64,000 nt of DNA from Streptomyces glaucescens (GTDB taxonomy: Bacteria; Actinomycetota; Actinomycetes; Streptomycetales; Streptomycetaceae), in the NCBI RefSeq assembly GCF_000761215.1, contig NZ_CP009438.1, positions 4,419,501-4,483,500 on the forward strand, read 5' to 3'. Of this stretch, positions 17,022 through 25,745 are shown piece after piece. Position 1 is the stretch's first letter, and every line of letters begins with the position of its first letter. Position numbers and translations under genes: made by a program. A model generated the notes under the pieces. That model saw nothing but the letters and a program-made list of their open reading frames with translations. It had not been told where the DNA came from and did no database searches.

Positions 17022-18011
17022 ATGACCTCGCATGCCTCCGCCCAGACGCCTTCCCAGCGCACCGGGGCGATTCAGCTGACCGCCGCCATGGTGCTGTCCG
17101 GCACCCTCGGTGTCTTCGTCGTCGAGTCGGGTGCCTCGCCGTTCAACGTGGTCTTCTTCCGCGTCCTGTTCGGTGCCCTCGCCCTCGGCGGCTACGTCCT
17201 CGCCCGCGGCTGGCTCCGCGACCACGGGTTCACCCCGCGCACCCTCGGACTCGCCGTCCTCGGCGGTGTGTTCATCGTCTTCAACTGGGTGTTCCTCTTC
17301 CAGTCGTACGAGAGCACGTCCATATCCGTGGCGACCGTCGTCTACCACACCCAGCCGTTCTACGTGGTGCTGCTCGGCGCCCTGCTCTTCCGCGAGCGGC
17401 TCACCGCCGCCAAGGCCGGCTGGATCGCCCTCGCCTTCGCGGGACTGGTCCTCGTCTCCGGAGTCACCCCGGGTGACTTCGCCTCCGGCGGCGGCTACCT
17501 CCTCGGCATCGGCCAGGCCCTGCTCGCCGCGCTCCTCTACGGCCTGTCCACCCTCGTCACCAAGCGGATCACCGGAGTCCGCCCGCACCTGATCGCCCTC
17601 GTCCAGGTCCTCGTCGGCATCCCCCTGCTGCTGCCGTTCGCGGACTTCGGCGCGATGAGCGGCACGGGTGCCGACTGGGGGTGGCTGGCCGGGCTCGGCG
17701 TGATCCACACCGGGCTGATGTACGTGCTGATGTACGCCGCCTACGCCCAGCTTCCCACCGCCAAGATCGCCGTGCTGGCCTTCGTCTACCCGGCGGTCGC
17801 CATGGTGGCGGACTGGGCGGTGTACGGGCACCACATCGGCCTCGTGCAGGCCCTCGGCGTGCCGCTGATCGTCCTGGCGAGCCTCAGGGTCACCCTCGGG
17901 AGGACGGCCGGTCCTGCTCGGCCGCGAGCCGCCGCGCCTGCTCCAGGAACAGCCGGGCGTGCGCCGGAAGCCGCTTCCCGGACCGCCACGCCAGCTGTGT
18001 CCGAAGCGTGA
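17022..18011 (+). CDS. EamA/DMT-family exporter
   Basis: About 329 residues from ATG 17022 (a GTG at 17016 is possible). Ten hydrophobic segments are arranged as two EamA repeats, beginning GAIQLTAAMVLSGTLGVFVVESG. This is a drug/metabolite transporter family; the substrate is unknown. The C-terminal tail after LIVLASLRVTLGRT is Ala/Pro-rich and lies entirely inside the 3' end of the convergent LysR gene (122-base overlap), so it may be a read-on extension rather than conserved protein. The divergent minus-strand ATPase gene lies upstream. Confidence 0.85.
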   Translation: MTSHASAQTPSQRTGAIQLTAAMVLSGTLGVFVVESGASPFNVVFFRVLFGALALGGYVLARGWLRDHGFTPRTLGLAVLGGVFIVFNWVFLFQSYESTSISVATVVYHTQPFYVVLLGALLFRERLTAAKAGWIALAFAGLVLVSGVTPGDFASGGGYLLGIGQALLAALLYGLSTLVTKRITGVRPHLIALVQVLVGIPLLLPFADFGAMSGTGADWGWLAGLGVIHTGLMYVLMYAAYAQLPTAKIAVLAFVYPAVAMVADWAVYGHHIGLVQALGVPLIVLASLRVTLGRTAGPARPRAAAPAPGTAGRAPEAASRTATPAVSEA

Positions 18012-18789
18012 ACGGCGGCTCCCAGTCCAGCCGCACCAGCACCCCCTCGGCGAGTTCGGCGGCGACCGTGATCGCGGGCAGCAACGACACCCCGAGACCG
18101 GCCGCCGCCGCCCGCTTGGTCGCCTCGATGGTGCCGAACTCCATGAACGACACGGGAGCCACCGAGGTCAGCTCCCGCTCGAACAAATCGCGGTAGGCGC
18201 AGCCCGGTTCGGTGGCGAGGAGCGGCTGGGCGGCCAGGTCCCCGAGGCCGACCGGGCGGCCGGCGAGCGGATGGCCGGGCGCGGCGACCAGGGCCAGCGG
18301 CTCCACCGCCAGCACCGCCGTCTCCAGACCCGGGTGCTCGGTCTCCCGCTCCATCAGGAAACCCAGGTCGTAGGTGCCCTGGCGCAGGGCCTGCCGGGTC
18401 TCGTCGCCGATCGTCGTGCGCAGCGACAGCCGGACCTTCGGGTAACGGTGGTGGAAGTACTCCAGCAGCGGGGGCAGCCGGTGGTTGGTCAGCGACTCCA
18501 TGGTGCCGACGGTGAGCACCCCGGACGGCTCCCCGGAACCGGCCACCGCCGACCGGGCCTCCTCGGTCAGCTCCAGGATCTGCCGGGCGTACGGCAGCAG
18601 CCGCTCGCCCGCGTCCGTCAGCCGGATCCGGCTCCCCAGCCGGTCGAACAGCTCCACCCCGAGCGACGACTCCAGGGCGCGGACCTGGCCGGTCACGCTG
18701 GACTGGGCGTACCTCAGCTCGGCCGCGGCCTGCGTGAAGCTCAGGACCGTCGCGACCTTCTCGAAGGTCACCAGCAGCCGCAGCTCCAC
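17890..18789 (-). CDS. LysR-family transcriptional regulator
   Basis: A 299-residue regulator. The N-terminal winged helix reads LLVTFEKVATVLSFTQAAAELRYAQSSVTGQVRALESSLGVELFDR, and residues from about 90 form the type 2 periplasmic-binding-like effector domain (GVLTVGTMESLTNHRLPPLLEYF). It converges on, and overlaps, the EamA exporter by 122 bases. LysR proteins often control neighbouring exporters, but the usual divergent arrangement is absent here, so a regulatory link is only a guess. Confidence 0.88.
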   Translation of the reverse strand: MELRLLVTFEKVATVLSFTQAAAELRYAQSSVTGQVRALESSLGVELFDRLGSRIRLTDAGERLLPYARQILELTEEARSAVAGSGEPSGVLTVGTMESLTNHRLPPLLEYFHHRYPKVRLSLRTTIGDETRQALRQGTYDLGFLMERETEHPGLETAVLAVEPLALVAAPGHPLAGRPVGLGDLAAQPLLATEPGCAYRDLFERELTSVAPVSFMEFGTIEATKRAAAAGLGVSLLPAITVAAELAEGVLVRLDWEPPFTLRTQLAWRSGKRLPAHARLFLEQARRLAAEQDRPSSRG

Positions 18790-18790
18790 G

Positions 18791-19111
18791 TCAGGGCTCG
18801 TCCCGCTTCTTCTTGTCGTCGTCGGGGTCGTCCTGGTCGAGGGACTTCAGGAACTCCGGGTTGTCGTCCGGGGCCACCCACTGCCGGGAGCGGCCACCGC
18901 CGCGCACCCCGGACCAGCCGTCGGCGGCGAGCGCCCGCTTCTTTCCGGCGATCAGCCACGAGATCGAGCCGACCAGCGGGAACAGCAGGACGAGGATCGC
19001 CCACAGCGGCTTCGGCATGTGGCGGATGTCCTGCTCGTCCGTGCTGATGCAGTCGATGAACGCGTACACGCTCAGCGCCAGCGGCACGACGAACATCAGA
19101 ACCCGGAGCAT
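18791..19111 (-). CDS. PLDc_N-type small membrane protein
   Basis: A 106-residue protein with two membrane segments (MLRVLMFVVPLALSVYAFIDC and LWAILVLLFPLVGSISWLIAG). The second contains the Pro-Lys-Pro-Leu-Trp pattern typical of the phospholipase D N-terminal (PLDc_N) domain, which occurs alone in many actinobacteria. A charged tail ending DDPDDDKKKRDEP is cytoplasmic. It ends one base before the LysR start region and may be co-transcribed with that gene. Confidence 0.8.
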   Translation of the reverse strand: MLRVLMFVVPLALSVYAFIDCISTDEQDIRHMPKPLWAILVLLFPLVGSISWLIAGKKRALAADGWSGVRGGGRSRQWVAPDDNPEFLKSLDQDDPDDDKKKRDEP

Positions 19112-19200
19112 CGGTGCACCCCCAGTGGTACGGCGGTCGGGAATCGCGCGTGCGGCCCCCGTGACGGGGCCAGGGTAGCCCCTCGGGGATACTGGACCGC

Positions 19201-20652
19201 ATGGCTTACGACGATCTTCGCTCCCTGCTCAGGGCACTGGAGCGCGAGGGAGACCTGAAGCGCATCAAGGTGGAGGTCGACCCCGTGCTGGAGGTGGGGG
19301 AGATCGTCGACCGGGTGAACAAGGCCGGCGGGCCCGCACTGCTCTTCGAGAACGTCAAGGGGTCGTCGATGCCCCTCGCCATGAACGTCTTCGGGACGGA
19401 CCGGCGCCTGCTGAAGGCGCTGGGCCTGAAGTCGTACGGCGAGATCAGCGACAGGATCGGCGGTCTGCTCCGGCCGGAGCTGCCGCACGGCTTCGTCGGG
19501 GTCCGCGAGGCGTTCGGCAAGCTCGGCGCGATGACGCACGTACCGCCGAAGAAGGTCAAGGACGGCCCGGTGCAGGAGGTCGTCCTGCACGGCGACGACG
19601 TGGACCTGGACGAGCTGCCCGCCCTCTTCACCTGGCCCAAGGACGGCGGCTCCTTCTTCAACCTGGGGCTGACGCACACCAAGGACCCCGAGACCGGGAT
19701 CCGCAACCTCGGCCTGTACCGGCTCCAGCGGCACGACAAGCGCACCATCGGCATGCACTGGCAGATCCACAAGGACAGCCGCAACCACTACCAGGTGGCG
19801 GCGCGGCGCGGCGAGCGCCTGCCGGTGGCCATCGCCTTCGGCTGCCCGCCCGCCGTGACGTACGCCTCCACCGCCCCGCTCCCCGGCGACATCGACGAGT
19901 ACCTGTTCGCCGGGTTCGTCGCGGGCAAGCGCATCGAGATGGTCGACTGCAAGACGGTCCCGCTCCAGGTGCCGGCGCAGGCGGAGGTCGTCCTGGAGGG
20001 CTGGCTGGAGCCCGGCGAGATGCTGCCGGAGGGCCCCTTCGGCGACCACACCGGCTTCTACACGCCGCAGGAACCGTTCCCCGCGCTGACCATCGACTGT
20101 GTGACGATGCGCAAGCGCCCGCTGCTGCAGTCGATCGTCGTCGGCCGCCCCCCGACGGAGGACGGCCCGCTGGGCCGCGCCACGGAGCGCTTCTTCCTGC
20201 CGCTGCTCAAGATCATCGTCCCGGACATCGTGGACTACCACCTGCCCGAGGCGGGCGGCTTCCACAACTGCGCGATCGTCTCGATCGACAAGAAGTACCC
20301 CAAGCACGCGCAGAAGGTGATGCACGCCATCTGGGGCGCGCACATGATGTCGCTGACCAAGCTGATCGTCGTCGTGGACTCCGACTGCGACGTCCACGAC
20401 CTGCACGAGGTCGCCTGGCGGGCCCTCGGCAACACCGACTACGCCCGCGACCTGACCGTCGTCGAAGGTCCCGTCGACCACCTCGACCACGCCTCCTACC
20501 AGCAGTTCTGGGGCGGCAAGGCGGGCATCGACGCCACACGGAAGTGGCCGGAGGAGGGCTACACCCGCGACGGCGGCTGGCCGGACATGGTGGAGTCCGA
20601 TTCGGAGACGGCGGCGAAGGTGGACCGCCGGTGGAAGGAGTACGGGCTGTGA
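19201..20652 (+). CDS. mqnL: UbiD-family decarboxylase, menaquinone (futalosine) pathway
   Basis: A 483-residue UbiD-type decarboxylase that uses prenylated FMN made by a UbiX partner. Here it is the expected enzyme (MqnL-type) acting on the dihydroxy-naphthoate product of the futalosine route. Signatures include MNVFGTDRRLLKALG, NLGLYRLQRHDKRTIGMHWQIHKDSRNHY in the FMN site region, and EGPFGDHTGFYTP with the catalytic Glu-Arg-Glu neighbourhood. ATG 19201 follows a GATACT box (19188-19193) by seven bases, so the transcript could be leaderless. It overlaps ubiA by four bases, with ubiX next, a late-step cassette. Confidence 0.9.
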   Translation: MAYDDLRSLLRALEREGDLKRIKVEVDPVLEVGEIVDRVNKAGGPALLFENVKGSSMPLAMNVFGTDRRLLKALGLKSYGEISDRIGGLLRPELPHGFVGVREAFGKLGAMTHVPPKKVKDGPVQEVVLHGDDVDLDELPALFTWPKDGGSFFNLGLTHTKDPETGIRNLGLYRLQRHDKRTIGMHWQIHKDSRNHYQVAARRGERLPVAIAFGCPPAVTYASTAPLPGDIDEYLFAGFVAGKRIEMVDCKTVPLQVPAQAEVVLEGWLEPGEMLPEGPFGDHTGFYTPQEPFPALTIDCVTMRKRPLLQSIVVGRPPTEDGPLGRATERFFLPLLKIIVPDIVDYHLPEAGGFHNCAIVSIDKKYPKHAQKVMHAIWGAHMMSLTKLIVVVDSDCDVHDLHEVAWRALGNTDYARDLTVVEGPVDHLDHASYQQFWGGKAGIDATRKWPEEGYTRDGGWPDMVESDSETAAKVDRRWKEYGL

Positions 20653-21557
20653 GCGGCGGCACGGCCTCCGCGGCCGTCCCCCGGCCGGGCCGCACGAAGG
20701 CGTTCCTGCGCCTGGTGATGATCGAGCACTCGATCTTCGCGCTGCCCTTCGCCTACATCGCCTCCCTGACGGCGATGTTCCAGCTCGACGGGACCATCCA
20801 CTGGGGCGAGCTGGCGCTGGTCACCGTCTGCATGGTCGGCCTGCGCACCTTCGCCATGGCCGTCAACCGGATCATCGACCGTGAGATCGACGCGCGCAAC
20901 CCGCGCACGGCGAACCGTGAGCTGGTCACCGGCGCGATGTCGGTGAGGCACGCGTGGACGGGTGCCCTGATCGCCCTGGTGGTCTTCCTGGGCTCGGCGG
21001 CCCTGCTGAACCCGCTCTGCCTGGCGCTGGCGCCGGTGGCGGTCGTCCCGATGGTCGTCTACCCCTACGGCAAACGCTTCACGGACTTCCCCCAGGCCAT
21101 CCTCGCCCTCGCCCAGGCCATGGGCCCGGTCGGCGGCTGGCTGGCGGTCACCGGCGAGTGGTCCTGGGACGCGGCCGTGCTGGGCCTCGCGGTCGGCATC
21201 TGGATCGGCGGCTTCGACCTGATCTACGCCTGCCAGGACGTCGAGACCGACCGTGAGATCGGCGTCCGCTCGGTCCCGGCCCGCTTCGGCATCCCGGCGG
21301 CGATCTGGGGCGCCCGCGCCTGCCACGCCGTGACGACCGGCCTGTTCGTCTGGTACGCCCTGGTGACGGACGCGGGCGCCTTCTTCTGGCTGGGCCTGCT
21401 CGTCGTGGCGGCGGCCTTCGTCTACGAGCACCGCATCGTCCGGCCGCACGACCTGTCCCGGCTGAACCGGGCGTTCTTCTCGGTCAACGGCTTCATCGGC
21501 ATCGCCCTGTTCGTGTGCGCGCTGCTCGACCTCCTGGTCCGGGGTCTGACGGTCTGA
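20649..21557 (+). CDS. mqnP: UbiA-family prenyltransferase, menaquinone pathway
   Basis: A 302-residue polytopic membrane protein that attaches the polyprenyl chain to the naphthoate ring (MqnP role). The two aspartate-rich motifs are visible: NRIIDREIDARN and DVETDREIGVRS, which bind the Mg-diphosphate of the prenyl donor. The start is GTG 20649, overlapping ubiD by four bases. A start codon at 21515 for the following gene would overlap its end, but a later start is preferred. Confidence 0.9.
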   Translation: MSGGTASAAVPRPGRTKAFLRLVMIEHSIFALPFAYIASLTAMFQLDGTIHWGELALVTVCMVGLRTFAMAVNRIIDREIDARNPRTANRELVTGAMSVRHAWTGALIALVVFLGSAALLNPLCLALAPVAVVPMVVYPYGKRFTDFPQAILALAQAMGPVGGWLAVTGEWSWDAAVLGLAVGIWIGGFDLIYACQDVETDREIGVRSVPARFGIPAAIWGARACHAVTTGLFVWYALVTDAGAFFWLGLLVVAAAFVYEHRIVRPHDLSRLNRAFFSVNGFIGIALFVCALLDLLVRGLTV

Positions 21558-21584
21558 GTGCGCCGGCGGTGCGCCCGGCCCGTC

Positions 21585-21613
21585 CTGAGCCCGGACGGCC
21601 GCACCGGTACGCT
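21585..21613 (+). promoter_or_regulatory. Candidate promoter giving a leaderless ubiX-type transcript
   Basis: CTGAGC (21585-21590), a 17-base spacer, and TACGCT (21608-21613), followed six bases later by GTG 21620. There is no Shine-Dalgarno sequence in front of that GTG, which fits a leaderless message. This is inferred from spacing only. Confidence 0.45.
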
Positions 21614-21619
21614 CAAGAT

Positions 21620-22294
21620 GTGAACGCAGGAGAAACGCAGCGGACGCCTTGGATCGTGGGGGTGTCCGGTGCATCGGGGACGCCATACGCGGCCGCTGTG
21701 CTGCGGGCGCTGCTGACGGCGGGAGAAGCGGTCGACCTGGTCGTCAGCCGGGCCTCCCGGCTCACGCTGCTCGACGAGACCGGGATCTCCTTCCGGGACG
21801 CGCACTGGCGGGACGACCTGCGGGAATGGCTGGCCAGGGGAGCGGACGGGAAACCGGACGCCTTCCGGGTGGACCTGGACGGAGTGCGGTACTGGAACGC
21901 CGGGGACCTGGCCGCCGGGCCGTCCTCCGGGTCGTACCCGGCCAAGGGGATGCTGATCGTGCCCGCGTCGACGGCCTGTGTGGCCGGGGTGGCGCTCGGG
22001 CTCTCCAAGGACCTGCTGCAGCGGGCGGCGAGCGTCGTGCTGAAGGAGCGGCGGCGCCTGGTCGTCGCCGTCCGGGAGGCGCCGCTGAACGGACAGACGC
22101 TGCGCCACCTGGTCGCCCTGGACGACTCCGGCGCGACCGTGGTGCCCGCCTCGCCCGCCTTCTACGCCGGCGCCACCCACATCCAGGACCTGGTCGACTT
22201 CGTCGCCGGCCGGGTCCTCGACGCGGCCGGTGTCCCGCACACGCTCTACCGCCGCTGGGAGGGGGAACTCGGCGGCGGATCCCGTGACGACTGA
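21620..22294 (+). CDS. mqnM: UbiX-like flavin prenyltransferase
   Basis: About 224 residues from GTG 21620. Makes prenylated FMN for the UbiD-family decarboxylase encoded two genes upstream. Motifs: IVGVSGASGTPYAAAVLRALL (FMN-binding loop), the VPASTACVAGVALGLSKDLLQRAASVVLKERRRLVVAVREAPLN segment containing the SxSxxxG-like and ERRRL elements, and SPAFYAGATHIQDLVDFV. A longer form from 21515 would overlap ubiA and add poorly conserved sequence. It is slightly longer than typical UbiX because of an insertion near residues 60-80. Confidence 0.88.
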   Translation: MNAGETQRTPWIVGVSGASGTPYAAAVLRALLTAGEAVDLVVSRASRLTLLDETGISFRDAHWRDDLREWLARGADGKPDAFRVDLDGVRYWNAGDLAAGPSSGSYPAKGMLIVPASTACVAGVALGLSKDLLQRAASVVLKERRRLVVAVREAPLNGQTLRHLVALDDSGATVVPASPAFYAGATHIQDLVDFVAGRVLDAAGVPHTLYRRWEGELGGGSRDD

Positions 22295-22344
22295 CCCCCA
22301 CACGCTCATTTCTCGGATTTCTTCAGCGGAAGGCTTCTAATCGC

Positions 22345-22800
22345 ATGGACGCGGTGGACAGGCAGCTCATCCAGGCCCTTCGGGAGAACGGCCGGGCCTC
22401 CTACGCGGAGCTGGGACGCCTCGTCGGCCTGTCGGGGCCCAGCGTCACCGACCGCATCAACCGGCTGGAGGCGGCCGGTGTCATCACCGGCTACCGCGCC
22501 ACCGTGGACGCCGCCTCGCTCGGCCTGGGGGTGACCGCGCTGATCGGCATCTCGCTCTCCGACGCCGCCGACCACGAGGACGTGGCCCGCCGGCTGAAGG
22601 ACCTGCCGGAGATCGAGGACTGCTGGTTCATCGCCGGCGACGACTCGTTCATGCTCAAGGTGCGCGCGACCGACGTGGACGGCCTGGAGAAGATCATCCG
22701 GCGGCTGTCCGGGACCAAGGGGGTCTCGCGGACCCGCACCACCATCGTGCTCTCAACCAAGTGGGAGAACCGGGTGGGTGAACTGCCGGAAGAGGCGTAG
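22345..22800 (+). CDS. Lrp/AsnC-family regulator
   Basis: A 151-residue regulator. The helix-turn-helix reads DRQLIQALRENGRASYAELGRLVGLSGPSVTDRINRLEAAGVITGY, and the RAM ligand domain follows (GVTALIGISLSD; EIEDCWFIAGDDSFMLKV). GGAAGG precedes ATG 22345. It lies between the ubiD-ubiA-ubiX set and mqnE, so it may sense an amino acid or pathway metabolite and affect menaquinone genes. That role is inferred from position only. Confidence 0.88.
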   Translation: MDAVDRQLIQALRENGRASYAELGRLVGLSGPSVTDRINRLEAAGVITGYRATVDAASLGLGVTALIGISLSDAADHEDVARRLKDLPEIEDCWFIAGDDSFMLKVRATDVDGLEKIIRRLSGTKGVSRTRTTIVLSTKWENRVGELPEEA

Positions 22801-22840
22801 GCATACGGTTCTGGGTGACTGTCGTAGAAAGGCGGAACGC

Positions 22841-24004
22841 ATGGACGTCGGGCTCAAGCGCGAGCTGGAGGAGAAGGTCCGCTCCGGTGAGCGGCTGACC
22901 CGCGAGGACGGCATCGCGCTGTACGAGTCGGACGACCTGGCCTGGCTCGGCGGACTCGCGCACGAGGTGCGGACGCGGAAGAACGGCGATGTCGTCCACT
23001 TCAACGTCAACCGGCACCTCAACATGACCAACGTCTGCACGGCCTCCTGCGCGTACTGCTCCTTCCAGCGCAAGCCGGGGGAGAAGGACGCGTACACGAT
23101 GCGCATCGAGGAGGCCGTCAAGCTCGCCAAGGCGATGGAGTCGGAGAACCTCACCGAGCTGCACATCGTCAACGGACTGCACCCGAACCTGCCGTGGCGG
23201 TACTACCCGCGCTCGCTGCGGGAGCTGAAGGCCGCGCTGCCGCACGTCTCCCTGAAGGCGTTCACCGCGACCGAGATCCACCACTTCGAGACGATCAGCG
23301 GGCTCAGCGCCTCGGAGATCCTGGACGAGCTGATCGACGCGGGCCTGGAGTCGCTGACCGGCGGCGGCGCCGAGATCTTCGACTGGGAGGTCCGGCAGCA
23401 CATCGTCGACCACCGGACGCACTGGGAGGACTGGTCCCGCATTCACCGGCTGGCGCACGAGAAGGGGCTGAAGACTCCGTGCACCATGCTCTACGGCCAC
23501 ATCGAGGAGCCCCGGCACCGGGTCGACCACGTGCTGCGGCTGCGTGAGCTCCAGGACGAGACGGGTGGCTTCCAGGTCTTCATCCCGCTGCGCTACCAGC
23601 ACGACTTCGTCGACATGAAGGACGGCAAGATCCGCAACCGGCTCCAGGCGCGGACCACCATGGCCACGCCGGCCGAGGCGCTGAAGACGTTCGCGGTCTC
23701 CCGGCTGCTGTTCGACAACGTGCCGCACGTGAAGGTGTTCTGGGTGATGCACGGGGTGCAGACGGCCCAGCTGGCGCTGCAGCACGGGGCGGACGACATG
23801 GACGGGTCGGTGGTCGAGTACAAGATCACGCACGACGCCGACAACTACGGGACGCCGAACAAGCTGACCCGGGACGATCTGCTGGACCTGATCCGGGACG
23901 CCGGGTTCCGGCCGGTGGAGCGGAACACCCGGTACGAGATCATCCGGGAGTTCGACGGCCCGGACCCCGCGCGCCGGGAGACGCCCCAGCCCATGCGGCT
24001 CTGA
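22841..24004 (+). CDS. mqnE: Aminofutalosine synthase (radical SAM)
   Basis: A 387-residue radical SAM enzyme of the futalosine menaquinone pathway. It couples 3-[(1-carboxyvinyl)oxy]benzoate (the MqnA product) to SAM-derived adenosine to form aminofutalosine. The [4Fe-4S] motif is CTASCAYC with cysteines at 66, 70 and 73. The TIM-barrel and C-terminal segments follow the MqnE/CofH/MqnC family (ELHIVNGLHPNLPWRYY; SLTGGGAEIF). ATG 22841 has an AAAGGCGG ribosome binding site. MqnC is encoded at 48668, far away, so the pathway is dispersed. Confidence 0.93.
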   Translation: MDVGLKRELEEKVRSGERLTREDGIALYESDDLAWLGGLAHEVRTRKNGDVVHFNVNRHLNMTNVCTASCAYCSFQRKPGEKDAYTMRIEEAVKLAKAMESENLTELHIVNGLHPNLPWRYYPRSLRELKAALPHVSLKAFTATEIHHFETISGLSASEILDELIDAGLESLTGGGAEIFDWEVRQHIVDHRTHWEDWSRIHRLAHEKGLKTPCTMLYGHIEEPRHRVDHVLRLRELQDETGGFQVFIPLRYQHDFVDMKDGKIRNRLQARTTMATPAEALKTFAVSRLLFDNVPHVKVFWVMHGVQTAQLALQHGADDMDGSVVEYKITHDADNYGTPNKLTRDDLLDLIRDAGFRPVERNTRYEIIREFDGPDPARRETPQPMRL

Positions 24005-24079
24005 GTCCGTCGCCCCGCCGCGGTGGCGGCGGGCCGGCGGGGCCGTGCGGCCCGCGCCCCCGGTGGGTACCCGGACGGC

Positions 24080-24727
24080 GTGACGACGTCACCCGAGGAG
24101 CAGTACACGGCCGCGCCCTTCGTCCCCGAGGGGGCGCGGGACCTCGACGCCCTGCGGCAGGCCGCCGCCGGGTGCCGGGGGTGCCCGCTGCACCGGGACG
24201 CCACCCGCACCGTGTTCGGGACGGGCGGCGCGGACGCCCGGGTGATGCTCGTCGGGGAGCAGCCCGGGGACCAGGAGGACCGCGCGGGCCGTCCCTTCGT
24301 CGGCCCCGCGGGCAAACTGCTCGACCGCGCCCTCGGCGAGGCCGGGATCGACCCCGGTGACGCCTATGTCACCAACGCGGTGAAGCACTTCAAGTTCACC
24401 CGGGCCGAGCCGGGCAAGCGGCGCATCCACAAGGCGCCGAGCCTGCGCGAGGCGACCGCCTGCGGGCCGTGGCTCGCGGCCGAACTGGCGCTGGTGGAGC
24501 CGGAGCTGATCGTGGTGCTGGGGGCGACCGCGGGCAAGGCGCTGCTGGGGTCGTCGTTCCGGGTGGGCGAGGTGCGCGGGACGGTGCTGGAGCGGGAGAT
24601 CCACGGGCGCCCGGAGCGGCTGGTGCCGACCGTGCACCCCTCGTCCGTGCTGCGGGCGGACGACCGCGAGGGGGCGTTCGAGGGGCTGGTGGCCGATCTG
24701 AAAGTGGCGGCACGGGCACTGGCGTAA
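24080..24727 (+). CDS. udgX: UdgX-type uracil-DNA glycosylase
   Basis: A 215-residue family 4-related uracil-DNA glycosylase. Motif A is GEQPGDQED (59-67), the KRRIH loop lies at 113-117, and the C-terminal motif HPSSVLR contacts the minor groove. KRRIH is the hallmark of UdgX, whose loop histidine forms a covalent bond to the abasic site after uracil excision (established for the M. smegmatis enzyme). Iron-sulfur ligands are partly visible: C32 and C35 (CRGC) and C128. At the position where ordinary family 4 enzymes have another Cys (after VTNAVK), His 103 stands. GTG 24080 was chosen because upstream sequence is low complexity. Confidence 0.85.
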   Translation: MTTSPEEQYTAAPFVPEGARDLDALRQAAAGCRGCPLHRDATRTVFGTGGADARVMLVGEQPGDQEDRAGRPFVGPAGKLLDRALGEAGIDPGDAYVTNAVKHFKFTRAEPGKRRIHKAPSLREATACGPWLAAELALVEPELIVVLGATAGKALLGSSFRVGEVRGTVLEREIHGRPERLVPTVHPSSVLRADDREGAFEGLVADLKVAARALA

Positions 24728-24743
24728 TGGGTAGCATCGGGCC

Positions 24744-25265
24744 ATGGCCCTTACCTTCACGCTCGATCCCGCCGTCACCCCCGAGCTGCGCGACGGCATC
24801 CTCGACCTGTGGACCGATGTCTCCGAGGCGGGCGGCGCCGGCTTCGTGCCGCCGGTGCGGCGGGAGGCGGTCCGGCCGGAGCTGGTGAAGCACTTCGTGG
24901 CCATGGCGGAGGGCAGGGCCCGGCTGCTCGTCGGGCACGACGAGGAGGGCACGGTCGCCGCCACCGCCTTCTTCCACTTCAACACCCACCGGCTGATGAC
25001 CCACTGGGTGTGGCTCTACACGGTCATGGTGCACCCCCGCCACCAGGGCAAGGGGTACGGCCGCGAGCTGCTGGCCGCAGCCGAGGGCGCGGCCCGGGGC
25101 ATGGGCGGGATCGAGGCGATCCGGCTCACCTGCCGGGGCGGGCTCGGCCTGGAGCGGTTCTACGGCTCCTGCGGCTACAAGGAGGTCGGCCGCGTGCCCG
25201 CCGCGATCCGCGTGGCGCCGGGGGACGACCGGGACGACGTGATCATGCTGCTGCCGCTGAGCTGA
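24744..25265 (+). CDS. GNAT-family N-acetyltransferase
   Basis: A 173-residue acetyltransferase. The acetyl-CoA pyrophosphate loop is HPRHQGKGYGRELL, followed by the helix AAAEGAARGMGG and the strand IRLTCRGGLGLERFYGSCGYKEVGRVP typical of motif B. The substrate is unknown. It begins 16 bases after udgX and is probably co-transcribed with it. Confidence 0.85.
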   Translation: MALTFTLDPAVTPELRDGILDLWTDVSEAGGAGFVPPVRREAVRPELVKHFVAMAEGRARLLVGHDEEGTVAATAFFHFNTHRLMTHWVWLYTVMVHPRHQGKGYGRELLAAAEGAARGMGGIEAIRLTCRGGLGLERFYGSCGYKEVGRVPAAIRVAPGDDRDDVIMLLPLS

Positions 25266-25342
25266 GCCCCGGCTGCGGGATCGGGGGGTCGTCGTGCTTC
25301 ACTGGACGGTGGCCCTGTTCGTTGTCGAAAGAGTGGATTGAG

Positions 25343-25642
25343 ATGCTCCGATACACGCTGATGCGCCTCGGCATCTTCGTGGGCTGCCTGGTCGTCGTCT
25401 GGGGCCTCGTCTACTCGGGCGTCGCCCCGCGCGGTCTCGGCGCCTCCAACGGCCTGTGGGTCGTCCTGCTCTCCCTGGTGATCTCCGCGCCGATCAGCTT
25501 CGTGGTGCTGCGCGGCGAGCGCGACCGCGCCTCCGAGCAGATCGTGCGCAAGGTCGACCGGATGAAGGCCGACTACGAGGCCAGCCGCAGCCAGGAGGAC
25601 CGCGCCGACGACGCGGCCCGGACGCAGGGCCAGACGTCGTAA
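25343..25642 (+). CDS. DUF4229-type small membrane protein
   Basis: A 99-residue protein with two membrane helices (TLMRLGIFVGCLVVVWGLVY and LWVVLLSLVISAPISFVVL) and a charged, soluble C-terminal tail rich in Arg, Glu and Asp. This resembles DUF4229 proteins of actinobacteria, whose function is unknown. ATG 25343 was chosen because the first helix begins there. A strong terminator follows. Confidence 0.75.
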   Translation: MLRYTLMRLGIFVGCLVVVWGLVYSGVAPRGLGASNGLWVVLLSLVISAPISFVVLRGERDRASEQIVRKVDRMKADYEASRSQEDRADDAARTQGQTS

Positions 25643-25664
25643 GACGCGTCACACCACGCGAAAC

Positions 25665-25702
25665 GCCCCGGTCTCCGAATCCCCCGGAAACCGGGGCTTT
25701 TT
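25665..25702 (+). terminator. Rho-independent terminator
   Basis: GCCCCGGT (25665-25672) pairs with ACCGGGGC (25690-25697), followed by TTTTT (25698-25702). A classic stem with a U-tract, unusual for this GC content. It insulates the symporter region from the genes upstream. Confidence 0.85.
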
Positions 25703-25745
25703 GCATTGTGTGGCTGCTGGGTGCCGGATGCCTCTCAAAGAAAGG

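Noticed and set aside
21515..21619. Upstream start for the UbiX-like protein overlapping ubiA
   Set aside because: Adds 35 low-complexity residues before the conserved FMN-loop region; GTG 21620 fits the family and a leaderless promoter.
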